Shown: positions 52,030-60,725 of the stretch, one piece after another | Layout: every line of letters begins with the position of its first letter | Position numbering within the stretch: position 1 is the first letter of the stretch | Source: Lentisalinibacter sp037382365 | Lineage (GTDB): Bacteria > Pseudomonadota > Gammaproteobacteria > Steroidobacterales > Woeseiaceae | DNA: 64,000 nt | Assembly: GCA_037382365.1 (NCBI GenBank) | Contig: JARRPZ010000001.1 | Coordinates: 12,793 to 76,792 of the forward strand | Direction: 5' to 3' | Position numbers and translations under genes: made by a program | Notes under the pieces: model-generated | Told to the model about the DNA's origin: nothing | The model's input: the letters and a program-made list of their open reading frames with translations, nothing else | Databases searched by the model: none

Positions 52030-52138
52030 TCGCCCGCCTGCACGATTGCCTTCGGGGAGCTGCTGGACACCGCTGATACAGCGACCCTGCACCAGCGCTG
52101 GTCGCCGCCGCCGCACACAAACCCGGCGCCACAGGCCT

Positions 52139-52144
52139 TATAAT
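52139..52144 (+). promoter_or_regulatory. possible -10 box for the acyl-CoA dehydrogenase gene
   Basis: A perfect TATAAT 25 bp before the ATG at 52169; no good -35 box at 16-18 bp. It could give the gene its own transcript besides read-through from the VOC gene. Confidence 0.35.
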
Positions 52145-52168
52145 CTGGCGTATCAAAAGGAGCGAACC

Positions 52169-53332
52169 ATGGATTTTGCGCTGACGGAAGACCAGGAGAT
52201 GATCCAGGCGGCGGCACGGGAATTCGCACAGAACGAGATTCTGCCGATCGCTGCCCGATTCGACGACACCGGCGAGTTTCCCGAAGAGACCATCCGCAAG
52301 GCGGGCGAACTGGGTTTCATGGGTATCGAAGTGCCGCCCGAGTACGGCGGCGCCGGACTGGATTCGGTGGGCTACGTGCTGATGATGGAGGAGATCGCGG
52401 CGGCGGACGCCGCACACAGCACGATCATCTCGGTCAACAACTCACTGTACTGCAACGGCATCCTGCTATTCGGCAACGACGATCAGAAGCAGCGTTTCGT
52501 CACGCCCGTGGCCTCCGGCGAAGCGATCGGCGCCTACGCGCTGACGGAACCCCAGTCCGGCTCCGATGCGGGCAACATGCGCTCGCGGGCCATACTCTCC
52601 GAGGACGGCAGCCATTACGTGATCAATGCGAAGAAATCCTGGATCACCTCGGGTCCGGTCGCCCGTTACGTCGTCCTCTTCGCGATGACCGATCCGGAGC
52701 AGGGTGCGGGTGGTGTGAGTGCATTCCTGATCGATACGGAGGAGGCAGGCTTCACTCGAGGCAAGACCGAGCCGAAACTCGGCATCCGCGCATCGGCTAC
52801 CTGCGAGATCGAACTCACGGACTACCGCTGCGCCGCCGAGAACCGCCTCGGCCAGGAGGGCGAGGGTTTCAGGATCGCGATGTCGGTGCTCGATGCGGGC
52901 CGGATCGGGATCGCCGCCCAGGCGGTCGGGATCGCTCGGGCGGCGTACGAAGCCGCGCTCGAGTACAGCCGCGAGCGCGAAGCCTTCGGAGAGGCGATCG
53001 GCCACTTCCAGATGATCCAGGCAAAGATCGCCGACATGAAGACCCGTCTGGAGGCTGCTCGCCTGCTCACCCTGCGCGCCGCCTGGGCGAAGGATCAGGC
53101 GAAAGCGACCGGCGCCAGAATTACACTGGATGGCAGCATGGCGAAGCTGTTTGCCTCCGAGACCGCCATGTACGTCACGCATCAGGCGGTGCAGATCCAC
53201 GGCGGCATGGGCTACAGCAAGGAATTGCCGGTGGAGCGCTATTTCCGCGACGCCAAGATCACGGAGATCTACGAGGGTACCAGCGAGATCCAGCGCATGG
53301 TCATCGCCCGTCAGGAGACGGGACTGCGCTGA
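52169..53332 (+). CDS. acyl-CoA dehydrogenase (short-chain type)
   Basis: The protein has 387 residues from ATG 52169, with AAGGAG 6-7 bp upstream. ALTEPQSGSDAGNMRSRA, KKSWITSGPVARYVVLFA, REAFGEAIGHFQMIQAKIADM and QIHGGMGYSKELPVERYFRDAKITEIYEGTSEIQRMVIAR are signatures of the butyryl/isobutyryl-CoA group, with the catalytic Glu in YEGT. It hands electrons to ETF. It closes the rightward arm and converges on the ferredoxin gene. Confidence 0.95.
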   Translation: MDFALTEDQEMIQAAAREFAQNEILPIAARFDDTGEFPEETIRKAGELGFMGIEVPPEYGGAGLDSVGYVLMMEEIAAADAAHSTIISVNNSLYCNGILLFGNDDQKQRFVTPVASGEAIGAYALTEPQSGSDAGNMRSRAILSEDGSHYVINAKKSWITSGPVARYVVLFAMTDPEQGAGGVSAFLIDTEEAGFTRGKTEPKLGIRASATCEIELTDYRCAAENRLGQEGEGFRIAMSVLDAGRIGIAAQAVGIARAAYEAALEYSREREAFGEAIGHFQMIQAKIADMKTRLEAARLLTLRAAWAKDQAKATGARITLDGSMAKLFASETAMYVTHQAVQIHGGMGYSKELPVERYFRDAKITEIYEGTSEIQRMVIARQETGLR

Positions 53333-53341
53333 ACGGTGTTA

Positions 53342-53665
53342 TCAGAGTTCGTTCTCGGCCACGTAGACGACGAGGCCGTCGAGTTCGTCGGTGACCTCTA
53401 TCTGGCAGGTCAGTCGGCTGTTCGGGCGGCGTTCGTAGGCGGCATCCAGCATGCTGTCTTCCATATCGTCCATGTCCGGCAGCTTGTCGAGCCAGGCTTC
53501 GTCGATATAGGCGTGGCAGGTGGCGCAGGCGCAAGCACCGCCGCATTCCGCGACGATACCGTCGATGTTGTTGTCCATCGCACCCTCCATGACGGTGTAA
53601 CCCGTCTCGACTTCGACTTCGTGGCGCTCGCCGTCCGTGCTGACGTAAGTGATCCTCGACATCAT
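53342..53665 (-). CDS. 2Fe-2S ferredoxin (adrenodoxin type)
   Basis: The protein has 107 residues; the first or second Met may be used. Three cluster Cys are in CGGACACATCHAYI and the fourth in RLTCQIEV. LDKLPDMDDMEDSMLDAAYERRPNSRL matches ferredoxins serving P450s and ring hydroxylases. The protein is very acidic. No oxygenase or ferredoxin reductase is beside it, so its partner is unknown. It lies after the terminator of the TonB operon and appears to have its own transcript. Confidence 0.92.
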   Translation of the reverse strand: MMSRITYVSTDGERHEVEVETGYTVMEGAMDNNIDGIVAECGGACACATCHAYIDEAWLDKLPDMDDMEDSMLDAAYERRPNSRLTCQIEVTDELDGLVVYVAENEL

Positions 53666-53673
53666 CCACTCTC

Positions 53674-53704
53674 AAAAAAAGGAGAGCGCGCCCGGCGACG
53701 CGCT
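53674..53704 (-). terminator. intrinsic terminator of the TonB operon
   Basis: On the minus strand a 6-bp perfect stem (AGCGCG/CGCGCT) with an 8-base loop is followed by CTCCTTTTTTT, 51 bp after the TPR gene stop and just before the ferredoxin start. Confidence 0.75.
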
Positions 53705-53754
53705 ACGGTCTGGTATCAACGGAGGGCCGATGCAGGAAACACCAGCCTCGACTA

Positions 53755-55071
53755 TTACTGATTCTGGGCGATGGCCTCGCGCAGGCGCTCCAGCCGATCG
53801 ATCTCACCGTCGATGACGGTGATCCACTGCCGCCCGATCTTCTGATATTCCTGGTCGCGGCTCACGGCCAGGAAGGTCTGCCGCGCGTCCTGGTACCGAT
53901 CCAGGTTGTACTGGCACATCCCTATCGTGATCCGGACATCATTCGGTTCACGCACACCGCCCTTATCCAGCGCCTGGCGTCCGGTCTGGATGCAGTCTTC
54001 GTAGCGATCGAGATTCAGGTACGCTACGGCCAGTCTCGCATTCAGCTCCCCGTCCCCACTGAGCCGCGCCGCCTCACGCAGCGCCGGCACCGCCTCCTCG
54101 GGCTCCTGCGCGAGCTGCCAGGCCTGGGAGAGCAGCCGGTAGTTCTTGGCGTCACCCGTGATCACACCATTGTCCATCCCCTGCGACAGCACCTGGGCGG
54201 CCTTGTAGGGAATCTCACCCTGCAAATACAGCTGCGCCAGGGTGACCAGCTCGTTCTCCGTCGTGAGGAGATTCTGGGTGTACGCCGCCTCGTAAGCCGC
54301 AAGCATGTTCTTTTCCTCGCCGAGCTCGGAGTAGACGCCTGCGAGTGCCGTCCAGTAACTCTTCTTGGGCCAGTCGGCCAGGAGCACCTTCAGGATTTCT
54401 TTCACCTTCGTGAAGTTGTTCTGCTGGTAATAGCCGTAGTAGAGGAGGTTCCACCACTCCTCCCGGACTCTCGTCCCGCGTTCGCCGGCAACCTCTATCG
54501 CCTTTTCGATCTGCGGGATCATCCTGTCGTACTGCTCGGTCTGGGCATAGGACTGACCCAGCAGTACGTAGGCGTCCGGGCCAGGATTGTTCGCGATCCG
54601 GAACCATTCGTTGAGCAGTTCGATAGTCTTCGGGAAGCGCTCCTGCACGGCATAGAGCTGGGCCAGCGTGTACAGCGTCTGGGTGCGCAGCTGTGGCTCC
54701 AGCTCCGGGATCGCCAGCAATCGCTCATAGGATTCGATGGCTTTCGCCGTATTGCCCTGGTTGTAATAGATGAAGCCGTAGAAGTTCAGCAGGTTCGCCC
54801 GCTCGTAGTCGCTCAGGCTGTCGTTTCGCGCCAGCTGATCGAGGACCCGTATCGCCTGCCCGAACTGCTGACTGTCCGCGAGTTCCTGGGCTTCGGTGAG
54901 CTTGTCGTAGACGCCCTTGCTGAGCGCCTCGGCCTGGCGAGTCTTCTGCTCGGGCTGCCCCTCCTCGTTCTGCCCGTAGGCGATCGGTGCCGTCATCGGA
55001 AGCAGGCAGAAGGCGAGGACGGCCGTGACCAGGCGTATCCTCGGCGTTGGTGCGAATAGTCTCTGCATCAT
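53755..55071 (-). CDS. secreted tetratricopeptide-repeat protein of a TonB system
   Basis: The protein has 438 residues. A signal peptide (TAVLAFCLLPMTAPIAYG) leads to the periplasm. Several TPR units follow, e.g. ANLLNFYGFIYYNQGNTAKAIESYERLLAI, TLYTLAQLYAVQERFPKTIELLNE, AYVLLGQSYAQTEQYDRMIPQIEKAI and ARLAVAYLNLDRYEDCIQTGRQAL. Similar TPR genes close many TonB2-type operons in marine gammaproteobacteria; the role is presumably to bind partners in the periplasm. It follows tonB by 35 bp. Confidence 0.85.
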   Translation of the reverse strand: MMQRLFAPTPRIRLVTAVLAFCLLPMTAPIAYGQNEEGQPEQKTRQAEALSKGVYDKLTEAQELADSQQFGQAIRVLDQLARNDSLSDYERANLLNFYGFIYYNQGNTAKAIESYERLLAIPELEPQLRTQTLYTLAQLYAVQERFPKTIELLNEWFRIANNPGPDAYVLLGQSYAQTEQYDRMIPQIEKAIEVAGERGTRVREEWWNLLYYGYYQQNNFTKVKEILKVLLADWPKKSYWTALAGVYSELGEEKNMLAAYEAAYTQNLLTTENELVTLAQLYLQGEIPYKAAQVLSQGMDNGVITGDAKNYRLLSQAWQLAQEPEEAVPALREAARLSGDGELNARLAVAYLNLDRYEDCIQTGRQALDKGGVREPNDVRITIGMCQYNLDRYQDARQTFLAVSRDQEYQKIGRQWITVIDGEIDRLERLREAIAQNQ

Positions 55072-55106
55072 CTATCAGGTCCCGTCTGTCGCCGATCCGC
55101 AGCGGA

Positions 55107-55712
55107 TCAGTCTTCCAGTTCGAATCGGATACGCGTCTTGACGCCGGGTACTTCCACCGGCTGCCCGTCCACGACCCGCGGCTTGTACTTGAACTTGAGA
55201 ACCGCGCGTACGGCGGCGCGGTTGAACAGGCTGCTCGTCGTATAGATCACGACCGGATCCTTCACCGTACCTGCAGTGGTCACCGTGAACTCCAGATCGA
55301 CGTAACCCTCGATACCGCGCGACAAGGCACGACTCGGATAGATAGGCGCAACGCGGACGATCGGCAGATACTCACCGTCGGTGTAGGAGAGGGATCCGGG
55401 ACCCGAGATACTGACGTCCGTGCTAGTCGACGGCGGCCGGACGTTGATGGCCGGCGCGTTGGGGTCGATATCGTCCTGGGACGGCGGCGGTGTGTCGGGC
55501 GGCGGCTGCTGTGGTTTCGGCGGCTTCTCGGGCTTTGGCTCCTCCATATTGACGACCTCCTGGCGCTTCACCCGGACGAATTCCAGGAAATACCGCTTCT
55601 TCGGGTCGGTGAGTGCACTCTCGCCCGTCTCGATCAGCAACTGCATAAGGAACAGCAGACCGAAAGTGACGGCCACGCCGCTCACGATGGCAATGAGATA
55701 CCGTAGGATCAT
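55107..55712 (-). CDS. tonB: energy transducer TonB
   Basis: The protein has 201 residues from ATG 55712, with GGAGG upstream. One N-terminal helix (about 3-25), a Pro-rich spacer (EEPKPEKPPKPQQPPPDTPPP) and the TonB C-terminal domain (IVRVAPIYPSRALSRGIEGYVDLEFTV...VLKFKYKPRVVDGQPVEVPGV) are present. The YP and FKYKP motifs are typical. It transmits proton-motive energy from ExbB/ExbD to outer-membrane receptors. The short spacer resembles TonB2 proteins. Confidence 0.95.
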   Translation of the reverse strand: MILRYLIAIVSGVAVTFGLLFLMQLLIETGESALTDPKKRYFLEFVRVKRQEVVNMEEPKPEKPPKPQQPPPDTPPPSQDDIDPNAPAINVRPPSTSTDVSISGPGSLSYTDGEYLPIVRVAPIYPSRALSRGIEGYVDLEFTVTTAGTVKDPVVIYTTSSLFNRAAVRAVLKFKYKPRVVDGQPVEVPGVKTRIRFELED

Positions 55713-55784
55713 AGTCTAGCCTCCGCTCCGGATTCCGGAGCCCCTCTTCGGACGCGGCAGTGCCGTGGCGACCGGCACCGACCG

Positions 55785-56198
55785 TCAGTCCTCGTTGGCC
55801 GCGATGGAGACGTTGTAAACACCCGCCTGCCGCGCGGCATCCATCACCTGAACCAGCGTCTCGTTGTAGGACTTCTTGTCCGCCTGGATGACGACCGATC
55901 CTTTCGGATTCTCCGCATGCAGCCGCTCGATGTTCGCACGCACTGCGCGCGGATCGACGCGGCGTCGATCGATCCAGATCTCGTTGTTGTCGCTGATCGC
56001 GATGAGGATATTGGCGTTCTCCTTGCGCTCCGCCGTCGGAGCATCCGGCCGGTTCACGTCGATGCCCGCTTCCTTGATGAACGAAGCCGTGACGATGAAG
56101 AAGATCAGCATGATGAACACCACGTCGAGCATGGGTGTCAGGTTGATCTCGTTTTCTTCCTCTTCCGCGCCGCCGAGGGCGCCTATCGGTCTGCGCAT
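55785..56198 (-). CDS. exbD: biopolymer transport protein ExbD
   Basis: The protein has 137 residues. One membrane helix (INLTPMLDVVFIMLIFFIVTASF, about 18-40) contains the essential Asp for proton passage, followed by a periplasmic domain (GSVVIQADKKSYNETLVQVMDAARQAGVYNVSIA). It lies 10 bp after exbB. Confidence 0.96.
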   Translation of the reverse strand: MRRPIGALGGAEEEENEINLTPMLDVVFIMLIFFIVTASFIKEAGIDVNRPDAPTAERKENANILIAISDNNEIWIDRRRVDPRAVRANIERLHAENPKGSVVIQADKKSYNETLVQVMDAARQAGVYNVSIAANED

Positions 56199-56208
56199 GT
56201 CTCTTCCT

Positions 56209-56736
56209 CTAGTGATCCATCGTCAGGGAGTCTTCGAGCATGATGACCTCGTGCTCGGCGCGCCTCGACAATATTGTGACAAGCAAGACGCCGGAAAGTG
56301 CGCCTACCATGCCCGCCATTGTCGGGATAGTGGCTTTGGACACGCCGGCCGCCATGGAACGCACGTTGCCGCTGCCGGCATAAGCCATGACCTCGAATAC
56401 CTCGATCATGCCGGTCACCGTACCGAGCAGGCCGAGCAGCGGGCACAGGGCCACCAGCGTCTTGATGAGCCCCAGCCCCTGGTGTGCGGCCATCGACACC
56501 CGGGAGATCATCGCCTCCCGGATCTGATGGGCATTCCATGACTGGCGCTCCGGCCGCGCCTCCCAGGTCTCCAGCACTTCCCGGGACATGGTCCGCAGGT
56601 TGCCGCGATAGAAGATCAGGCGCTCGACGATCAGGAGCCACATGAAGAAGATCGTCAGCGCGATGAAGTTCAACACGGGCCCGCCGAGCTCCATGAAGTC
56701 CCGGACCGCGAGTAGGGCGTCTTCGAGCCAGACCAT
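56209..56736 (-). CDS. exbB: ExbB-type proton channel protein (MotA/TolQ/ExbB family)
   Basis: The protein has 175 residues, shorter than classical ExbB, as in TonB2 systems. Helices at about 20-38, 95-115 and 135-155; LIKTLVALCPLLGLLGTVTGMIEVFEVMAYAGSGNVRSMAAGVSKATIPTMAGMVGAL is the family core. It forms the proton channel with ExbD. It follows the larger family member by 12 bp. Confidence 0.95.
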   Translation of the reverse strand: MVWLEDALLAVRDFMELGGPVLNFIALTIFFMWLLIVERLIFYRGNLRTMSREVLETWEARPERQSWNAHQIREAMISRVSMAAHQGLGLIKTLVALCPLLGLLGTVTGMIEVFEVMAYAGSGNVRSMAAGVSKATIPTMAGMVGALSGVLLVTILSRRAEHEVIMLEDSLTMDH

Positions 56737-56748
56737 GAGCGGCGTCCC

Positions 56749-58131
56749 CTATCCGGCCGACCGGTGTTCGGCCTCGGAATGCTCGGCGATGATGCCGGCG
56801 CTCTGTTCCTGGAGGATATTCAGGATCCGTTTGCTTCGACCCTGCAGGAACGTATGGAGCAGCACCATCGGTATCGCGACCACCAGGCCGAGCACCGTCG
56901 TGACCAGGGCCTGGGAGATACCACCGGCCATCAGCTTCGGATCACCCGCACCGTAGAGCGTGATGACCTGGAAGGTCTTGATCATGCCCGTCACGGTACC
57001 GAGCAGCCCGGCCAGCGGCGCGACAACCGAGATCACTTTCACGAACAGCAGCCCGCGGCTGAGCTTCGGCGCTTCCTTCAGCACGGCCTCGCTCAACTTG
57101 AGCTCCAGCGTCTCGGTATCGACGTTCTTGTTGTCTTCGTAGGCGCCGAGTACGCGACCGAGCGGGTTGTTGCTGTTCGGCTTGTCCGACTTCAACTGGG
57201 CACTGACCTTGCGATCGGCGATGACGAGGCTGAACAGCGAGACCAGTGCGATCAACAGCCCGAGGATGCCCAGTCCGATGATGCTGTAGCCCACGATACC
57301 ACCCTGGTCGATGCGCTCACGCAACGTCGGGCGGTCGACCAGCTGGGCAAGGATGCCGCCGCGGGTCGGATCGAGACCGAATGTGACAGGCCCTTCCTGC
57401 GCATCGAACAAGGCCGCCGTGGACTGCGTGTAACGGGCCTGGTCAGGTTGACGCTGCAATTCGACCACGTTGCCGGTCTCCGGCGTGTAGTTCAGGTAAT
57501 AACCGTCACCCACGATGTTGAAAGGCCCGACGCGCACGACCGGGATCGTCGACTCCGTGCCGTCCGCCAGGATGACGCTGCGCTCGAATTTCGCGACCTT
57601 CCCGCTCTCCGTCATCTGCCGCTGCAGCTCGAACCACAGCCGCTCGATGTCTTCGATGGAGGCGAGCTGTGTGGAACTGGCCATCTTGCGACCGAGTTGC
57701 ACCAGGAATTCTTCGCGATCCGGATACTGGGCACTGATCAGCGACGAGCCGAATACGCTCTGCGTGTCACCCGCTACCTGTTGCAGGACGCCGAAGAGCT
57801 CTTTAAGGGAGCCGAGCCTTTCGTCGAGTTCCTCCGCTGCCGTAGCCAGCCTGCGGTTGTTCTCTTCGAACAACGCCTCGAGCTGCTCGCCCGTCTGCTC
57901 CAGAGAAGCGCGTTCATTACTCGCCTGGTTCAGAAGTGCCTGCTGCTCCGACTGACGGCGGCGGAACTCCGCCAGGCGCTGCTCCGCCTCTCGTGCCTCG
58001 CGAGCCTGACCCTGCCTGACCATGTTCAGGAGCTCGTCCAGGGATGCAGCCTCCTGTGCCACCGCGGTGCCGCTGAGACCCAGTCCGGCTGCCAGAAGCG
58101 TCGAGGCGGCTATCGATACCAGTTTCCTCAT
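56749..58131 (-). CDS. ttpC: TtpC-like MotA/TolQ/ExbB protein with periplasmic coiled-coil domain
   Basis: The protein has 460 residues. A signal peptide (VSIAASTLLAAGLGLSGTAVAQ), a long coiled coil (about 30-110, EAREAEQRLAEFRRRQSEQQALLNQ...), a periplasmic beta domain (to about 265), then the ExbB-type membrane core (GYSIIGLGILGLLIALVSLFSLV; SVVAPLAGLLGTVTGMIKTFQVITLYGAGDPKLMAGGISQALVTTVLGLVVAIPMVLLHTFL). This is the layout of TtpC, which Vibrio TonB2 systems need. The ATG overlaps the stop of the DUF3450 gene. Confidence 0.9.
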   Translation of the reverse strand: MRKLVSIAASTLLAAGLGLSGTAVAQEAASLDELLNMVRQGQAREAREAEQRLAEFRRRQSEQQALLNQASNERASLEQTGEQLEALFEENNRRLATAAEELDERLGSLKELFGVLQQVAGDTQSVFGSSLISAQYPDREEFLVQLGRKMASSTQLASIEDIERLWFELQRQMTESGKVAKFERSVILADGTESTIPVVRVGPFNIVGDGYYLNYTPETGNVVELQRQPDQARYTQSTAALFDAQEGPVTFGLDPTRGGILAQLVDRPTLRERIDQGGIVGYSIIGLGILGLLIALVSLFSLVIADRKVSAQLKSDKPNSNNPLGRVLGAYEDNKNVDTETLELKLSEAVLKEAPKLSRGLLFVKVISVVAPLAGLLGTVTGMIKTFQVITLYGAGDPKLMAGGISQALVTTVLGLVVAIPMVLLHTFLQGRSKRILNILQEQSAGIIAEHSEAEHRSAG

Positions 58132-58913
58132 GAGCCTGCCTCCTCGGGTGCGGGTACGGGGAGAAGAAGCAGTTCGGGCGCGATCAGTTCGTTCGCGACT
58201 CGCAGGCCCTTCTTGACCTCGTTGCGGTAGTCATCGGACATGCTCCAGGATTTCGCATCCCGATCCCAGACACCGGTGATTGTCCCGTCGGCGCTCTGGA
58301 ACAAGAGAGCGACGCGGCCGATACGGAGGAACTCCACTTCGCGCACGCCGCCGTCCACCTCGATCGTATCCGTATAGGACTCGATGGTGCGCCCGTATTC
58401 GTTCTCGATCTGGAAGGCTTCCATGACCTTGCGGAATTTCTCCGCGACCGACACGTTGGGTTCGTCCATCAGGTCCTTCAGCGTCTGGATACGATCACTA
58501 CGCTCTTCCATGAGGAACGGGATGTCGAGTTGCACGAACTTCTCCAGCCCGTCGATCATCCGCTGCATAAGAGGGTAGATCTGTCGATTGATGACGTTCG
58601 CCTTCTCCAGCGAATCGTTGATCTCGTCCAGACGTTCCTGCTGCTTCTCCGTCTGGGCTTCCATGAGCTGGTTGTAGATCTTCAGACCATCGATTTCCTT
58701 GACCACCGCCTTGTAGTCGTCGACCAGGCTGCGTGTCTGCTGTACCACTCGGTCGATCCGCTGCTGCGCCTCACGGGATTGGGCGAGTCGCTGCTGTTCC
58801 GCCCTCAGCACGGAATCGACGGTCTGCGCGACAGCCACGCCGCTCGCGGCGAGCAATGCTGTCGACACGATAGCGACGGCAAGTGGCCGCGCACCCGAAT
58901 TCCACGGTTTCAT
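58128..58913 (-). CDS. DUF3450 family periplasmic coiled-coil protein
   Basis: The protein has 261 residues. A signal peptide (AIVSTALLAASGVAVAQ) is followed by a coiled coil (about 35-110, QRLAQSREAQQRIDRVVQQTRSLVDDYKAVVKEIDGLKIYN) and a beta domain with FLRIGRVALLFQSADG and VWDRDAKSW. It matches DUF3450, a family of unknown mechanism that regularly precedes TtpC-like genes. AAGGAG lies 8 bp before the ATG. First gene of the six-gene TonB operon; TAGAAT at 58943-58948 is a possible -10 box. Confidence 0.9.
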   Translation of the reverse strand: MKPWNSGARPLAVAIVSTALLAASGVAVAQTVDSVLRAEQQRLAQSREAQQRIDRVVQQTRSLVDDYKAVVKEIDGLKIYNQLMEAQTEKQQERLDEINDSLEKANVINRQIYPLMQRMIDGLEKFVQLDIPFLMEERSDRIQTLKDLMDEPNVSVAEKFRKVMEAFQIENEYGRTIESYTDTIEVDGGVREVEFLRIGRVALLFQSADGTITGVWDRDAKSWSMSDDYRNEVKKGLRVANELIAPELLLLPVPAPEEAGS

Positions 58914-59307
58914 GAACGCTCCTTGGTTTTATCCGGACAACAATTCTAATAGTTATTCGCCATCATTCTCGTGACAGACTGGTACCGGTAACAGGCGAAC
59001 GCACCCTCTGTCGCGATGCGCCCGTAGCCGTCGGCCACTCAACTGCTACACAGAGGAAAAGGTGCGCCCGAGCACCACGGGACCCATCGCGAGTGGCGAC
59101 GCCCCGCTTGTGCCTGCAGATCTCTCCCCTGCTGCTGCCGTGAGGACCATAGGCCCGAACCGGCATTATCCAATGTTCAGCCCGCGATGCGATACTTCGT
59201 CGCAAACGGCTGCCGCATCCCGTTGCGGCCTGGCCGGCCGGACATACGTCGGCGAAGCATAACACACGCTAATTGTCATGCCAGTCCCGCCTCCGGACCC
59301 TGCATCG
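58914..59307. other. gene-free gap upstream of the TonB operon
   Basis: No supported gene, repeat or terminator. The right end receives the 3' end of the acyl-CoA dehydrogenase gene; the left end must hold the TonB operon promoter. Bases 58930-58975 are AT-rich. Confidence 0.5.
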
Positions 59308-60525
59308 TCATTCGCGCAGACCGCGCTGGCGCCCGAGTTCCAGCTTCGCCAGGCTGGCGCGATGCACTTCGTCGGGACCGTCCGCCATGCGCAGCGTCCG
59401 CAGATTCGCCCAGGTGCGCGCCAGCGGAAAGTCCTGGCAGACCCCGGCACCACCATGCACCTGAATGGCACGATCGAGCACACGGAGCGCCATCGACGGC
59501 GCCACCACCTTGATCATCGCAATCTCGGCTCTGGCCACCTTGTTGCCGACCTTGTCCATCATGTCCGCCGCCTTCAAAGTCAGCAGCCTCGCCTGATCGA
59601 TCTCGATCCGGGAATCGGCGATCGCCTCTCGGACCACACCCTGATCCGCGAGCGGTCGCCCGAAAGCGACCCGTTCGTCGGCGCGTTTGCACATGGACTC
59701 GATCGCACGCTCGGCGGCGCCGATACATCTCATGCAGTGATGAATGCGCCCGGGTCCGAGCCGTCCCTGGGCGATCTCGAAGCCCCTGCCTTCGCCGAGC
59801 AGCAGATTGGAGGCGGGTACCCGCACATCCTCGAATAGCACCTCCGCGTGACCATGCGGCGCATCGTCGTAACCGTATACCGTAAGCGGCCGCAACACCG
59901 TGACCCCCGGCGTGTCTCTCGGCACCAGGATCATCGACTGCTGTGAATGACGCTCCGCGTCCGGGTCTGTCTTGCCCATGAAGATGAAAATCTTGCAGCG
60001 TGGATCCATCGCGCCGGACGTCCACCACTTCCGCCCGTTGACGACGTACTCGTCACCATCACGGGCGATGGACGCCTCTATGTTGGTGGCATCCGAAGAC
60101 GCGACGGCCGGCTCGGTCATGGCGAACGCCGAGCGTATCTCGCCGGCGAGCAGCGGCTCCAGCCACTCCCGGCGCTGTGCCTCGTTGCCGTAGCGCACGA
60201 GCACCTCCATGTTGCCGGTATCCGGAGCGGAACAATTGAACACCTCGGACGCGATCGGCGAGCGCCCCATCAGTTCGGCCAGCGGAGCGTATTCCAGATT
60301 GGTGAGGCCTGCGCCGTAATCGCTCTCCGGCAGGAACAGGTTCCACAGGCCCTCCGCCTTCGCCTTCGCCTTCAGCTCTTCCATGATCGGGGGGATGACC
60401 CAGCGATCCTCGCTCTGATCCACGTAGTCCTCGTAAGCAGCCTCGTTCGGGTACACGTGCTCGTTCATGAAGTCGATCACGCGTTTCCGCAGTCCATCGA
60501 CCTTTTCGGAATATTCGAAATTCAT
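59308..60525 (-). CDS. acyl-CoA dehydrogenase, ACAD11-like
   Basis: The protein has 405 residues from ATG 60525, with GGAG upstream; the longer open frame has no domain content. MTEPAVASSDATNIEASI, GRKWWTSGAMDPRCKIFIFMG, RVAFGRPLADQGVVREAIADSRIEIDQARLL and VHGGAGVCQDFPLARTWANLRTLRMADGPDEVH are typical of the ACAD10/11-like branch. The position of the usual catalytic Glu is an Asp in ADGPDEVH (59380-59382). Substrate unknown, probably a longer or branched acyl-CoA. It is divergent from the quinone oxidoreductase gene. Confidence 0.93.
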   Translation of the reverse strand: MNFEYSEKVDGLRKRVIDFMNEHVYPNEAAYEDYVDQSEDRWVIPPIMEELKAKAKAEGLWNLFLPESDYGAGLTNLEYAPLAELMGRSPIASEVFNCSAPDTGNMEVLVRYGNEAQRREWLEPLLAGEIRSAFAMTEPAVASSDATNIEASIARDGDEYVVNGRKWWTSGAMDPRCKIFIFMGKTDPDAERHSQQSMILVPRDTPGVTVLRPLTVYGYDDAPHGHAEVLFEDVRVPASNLLLGEGRGFEIAQGRLGPGRIHHCMRCIGAAERAIESMCKRADERVAFGRPLADQGVVREAIADSRIEIDQARLLTLKAADMMDKVGNKVARAEIAMIKVVAPSMALRVLDRAIQVHGGAGVCQDFPLARTWANLRTLRMADGPDEVHRASLAKLELGRQRGLRE

Positions 60526-60725
60526 TCGGACTCCGTTTTTTCTGAAGCGAATCGCCGTTGCCACAGGCCCGGCAAAGATGCCCCCGGGCGTCGGCCGCGC
60601 GGGGGCTGAGAGGATAACGTGCCCCCGTGCGCCGTGCCAATCGGCGAGGTTGCCATGAACACGCCGCTCAGCTAGGTTCTGCCCCGACCGGCGCACCCCG
60701 GCGCCCCGCACGCATCGGAGGGAAA

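Noticed and set aside
58935..58965. Fur box upstream of the TonB operon
   Set aside because: The AT-rich stretch has an AATAACTATT repeat but does not match the 19-bp Fur consensus at enough positions; iron control is likely on general grounds only.
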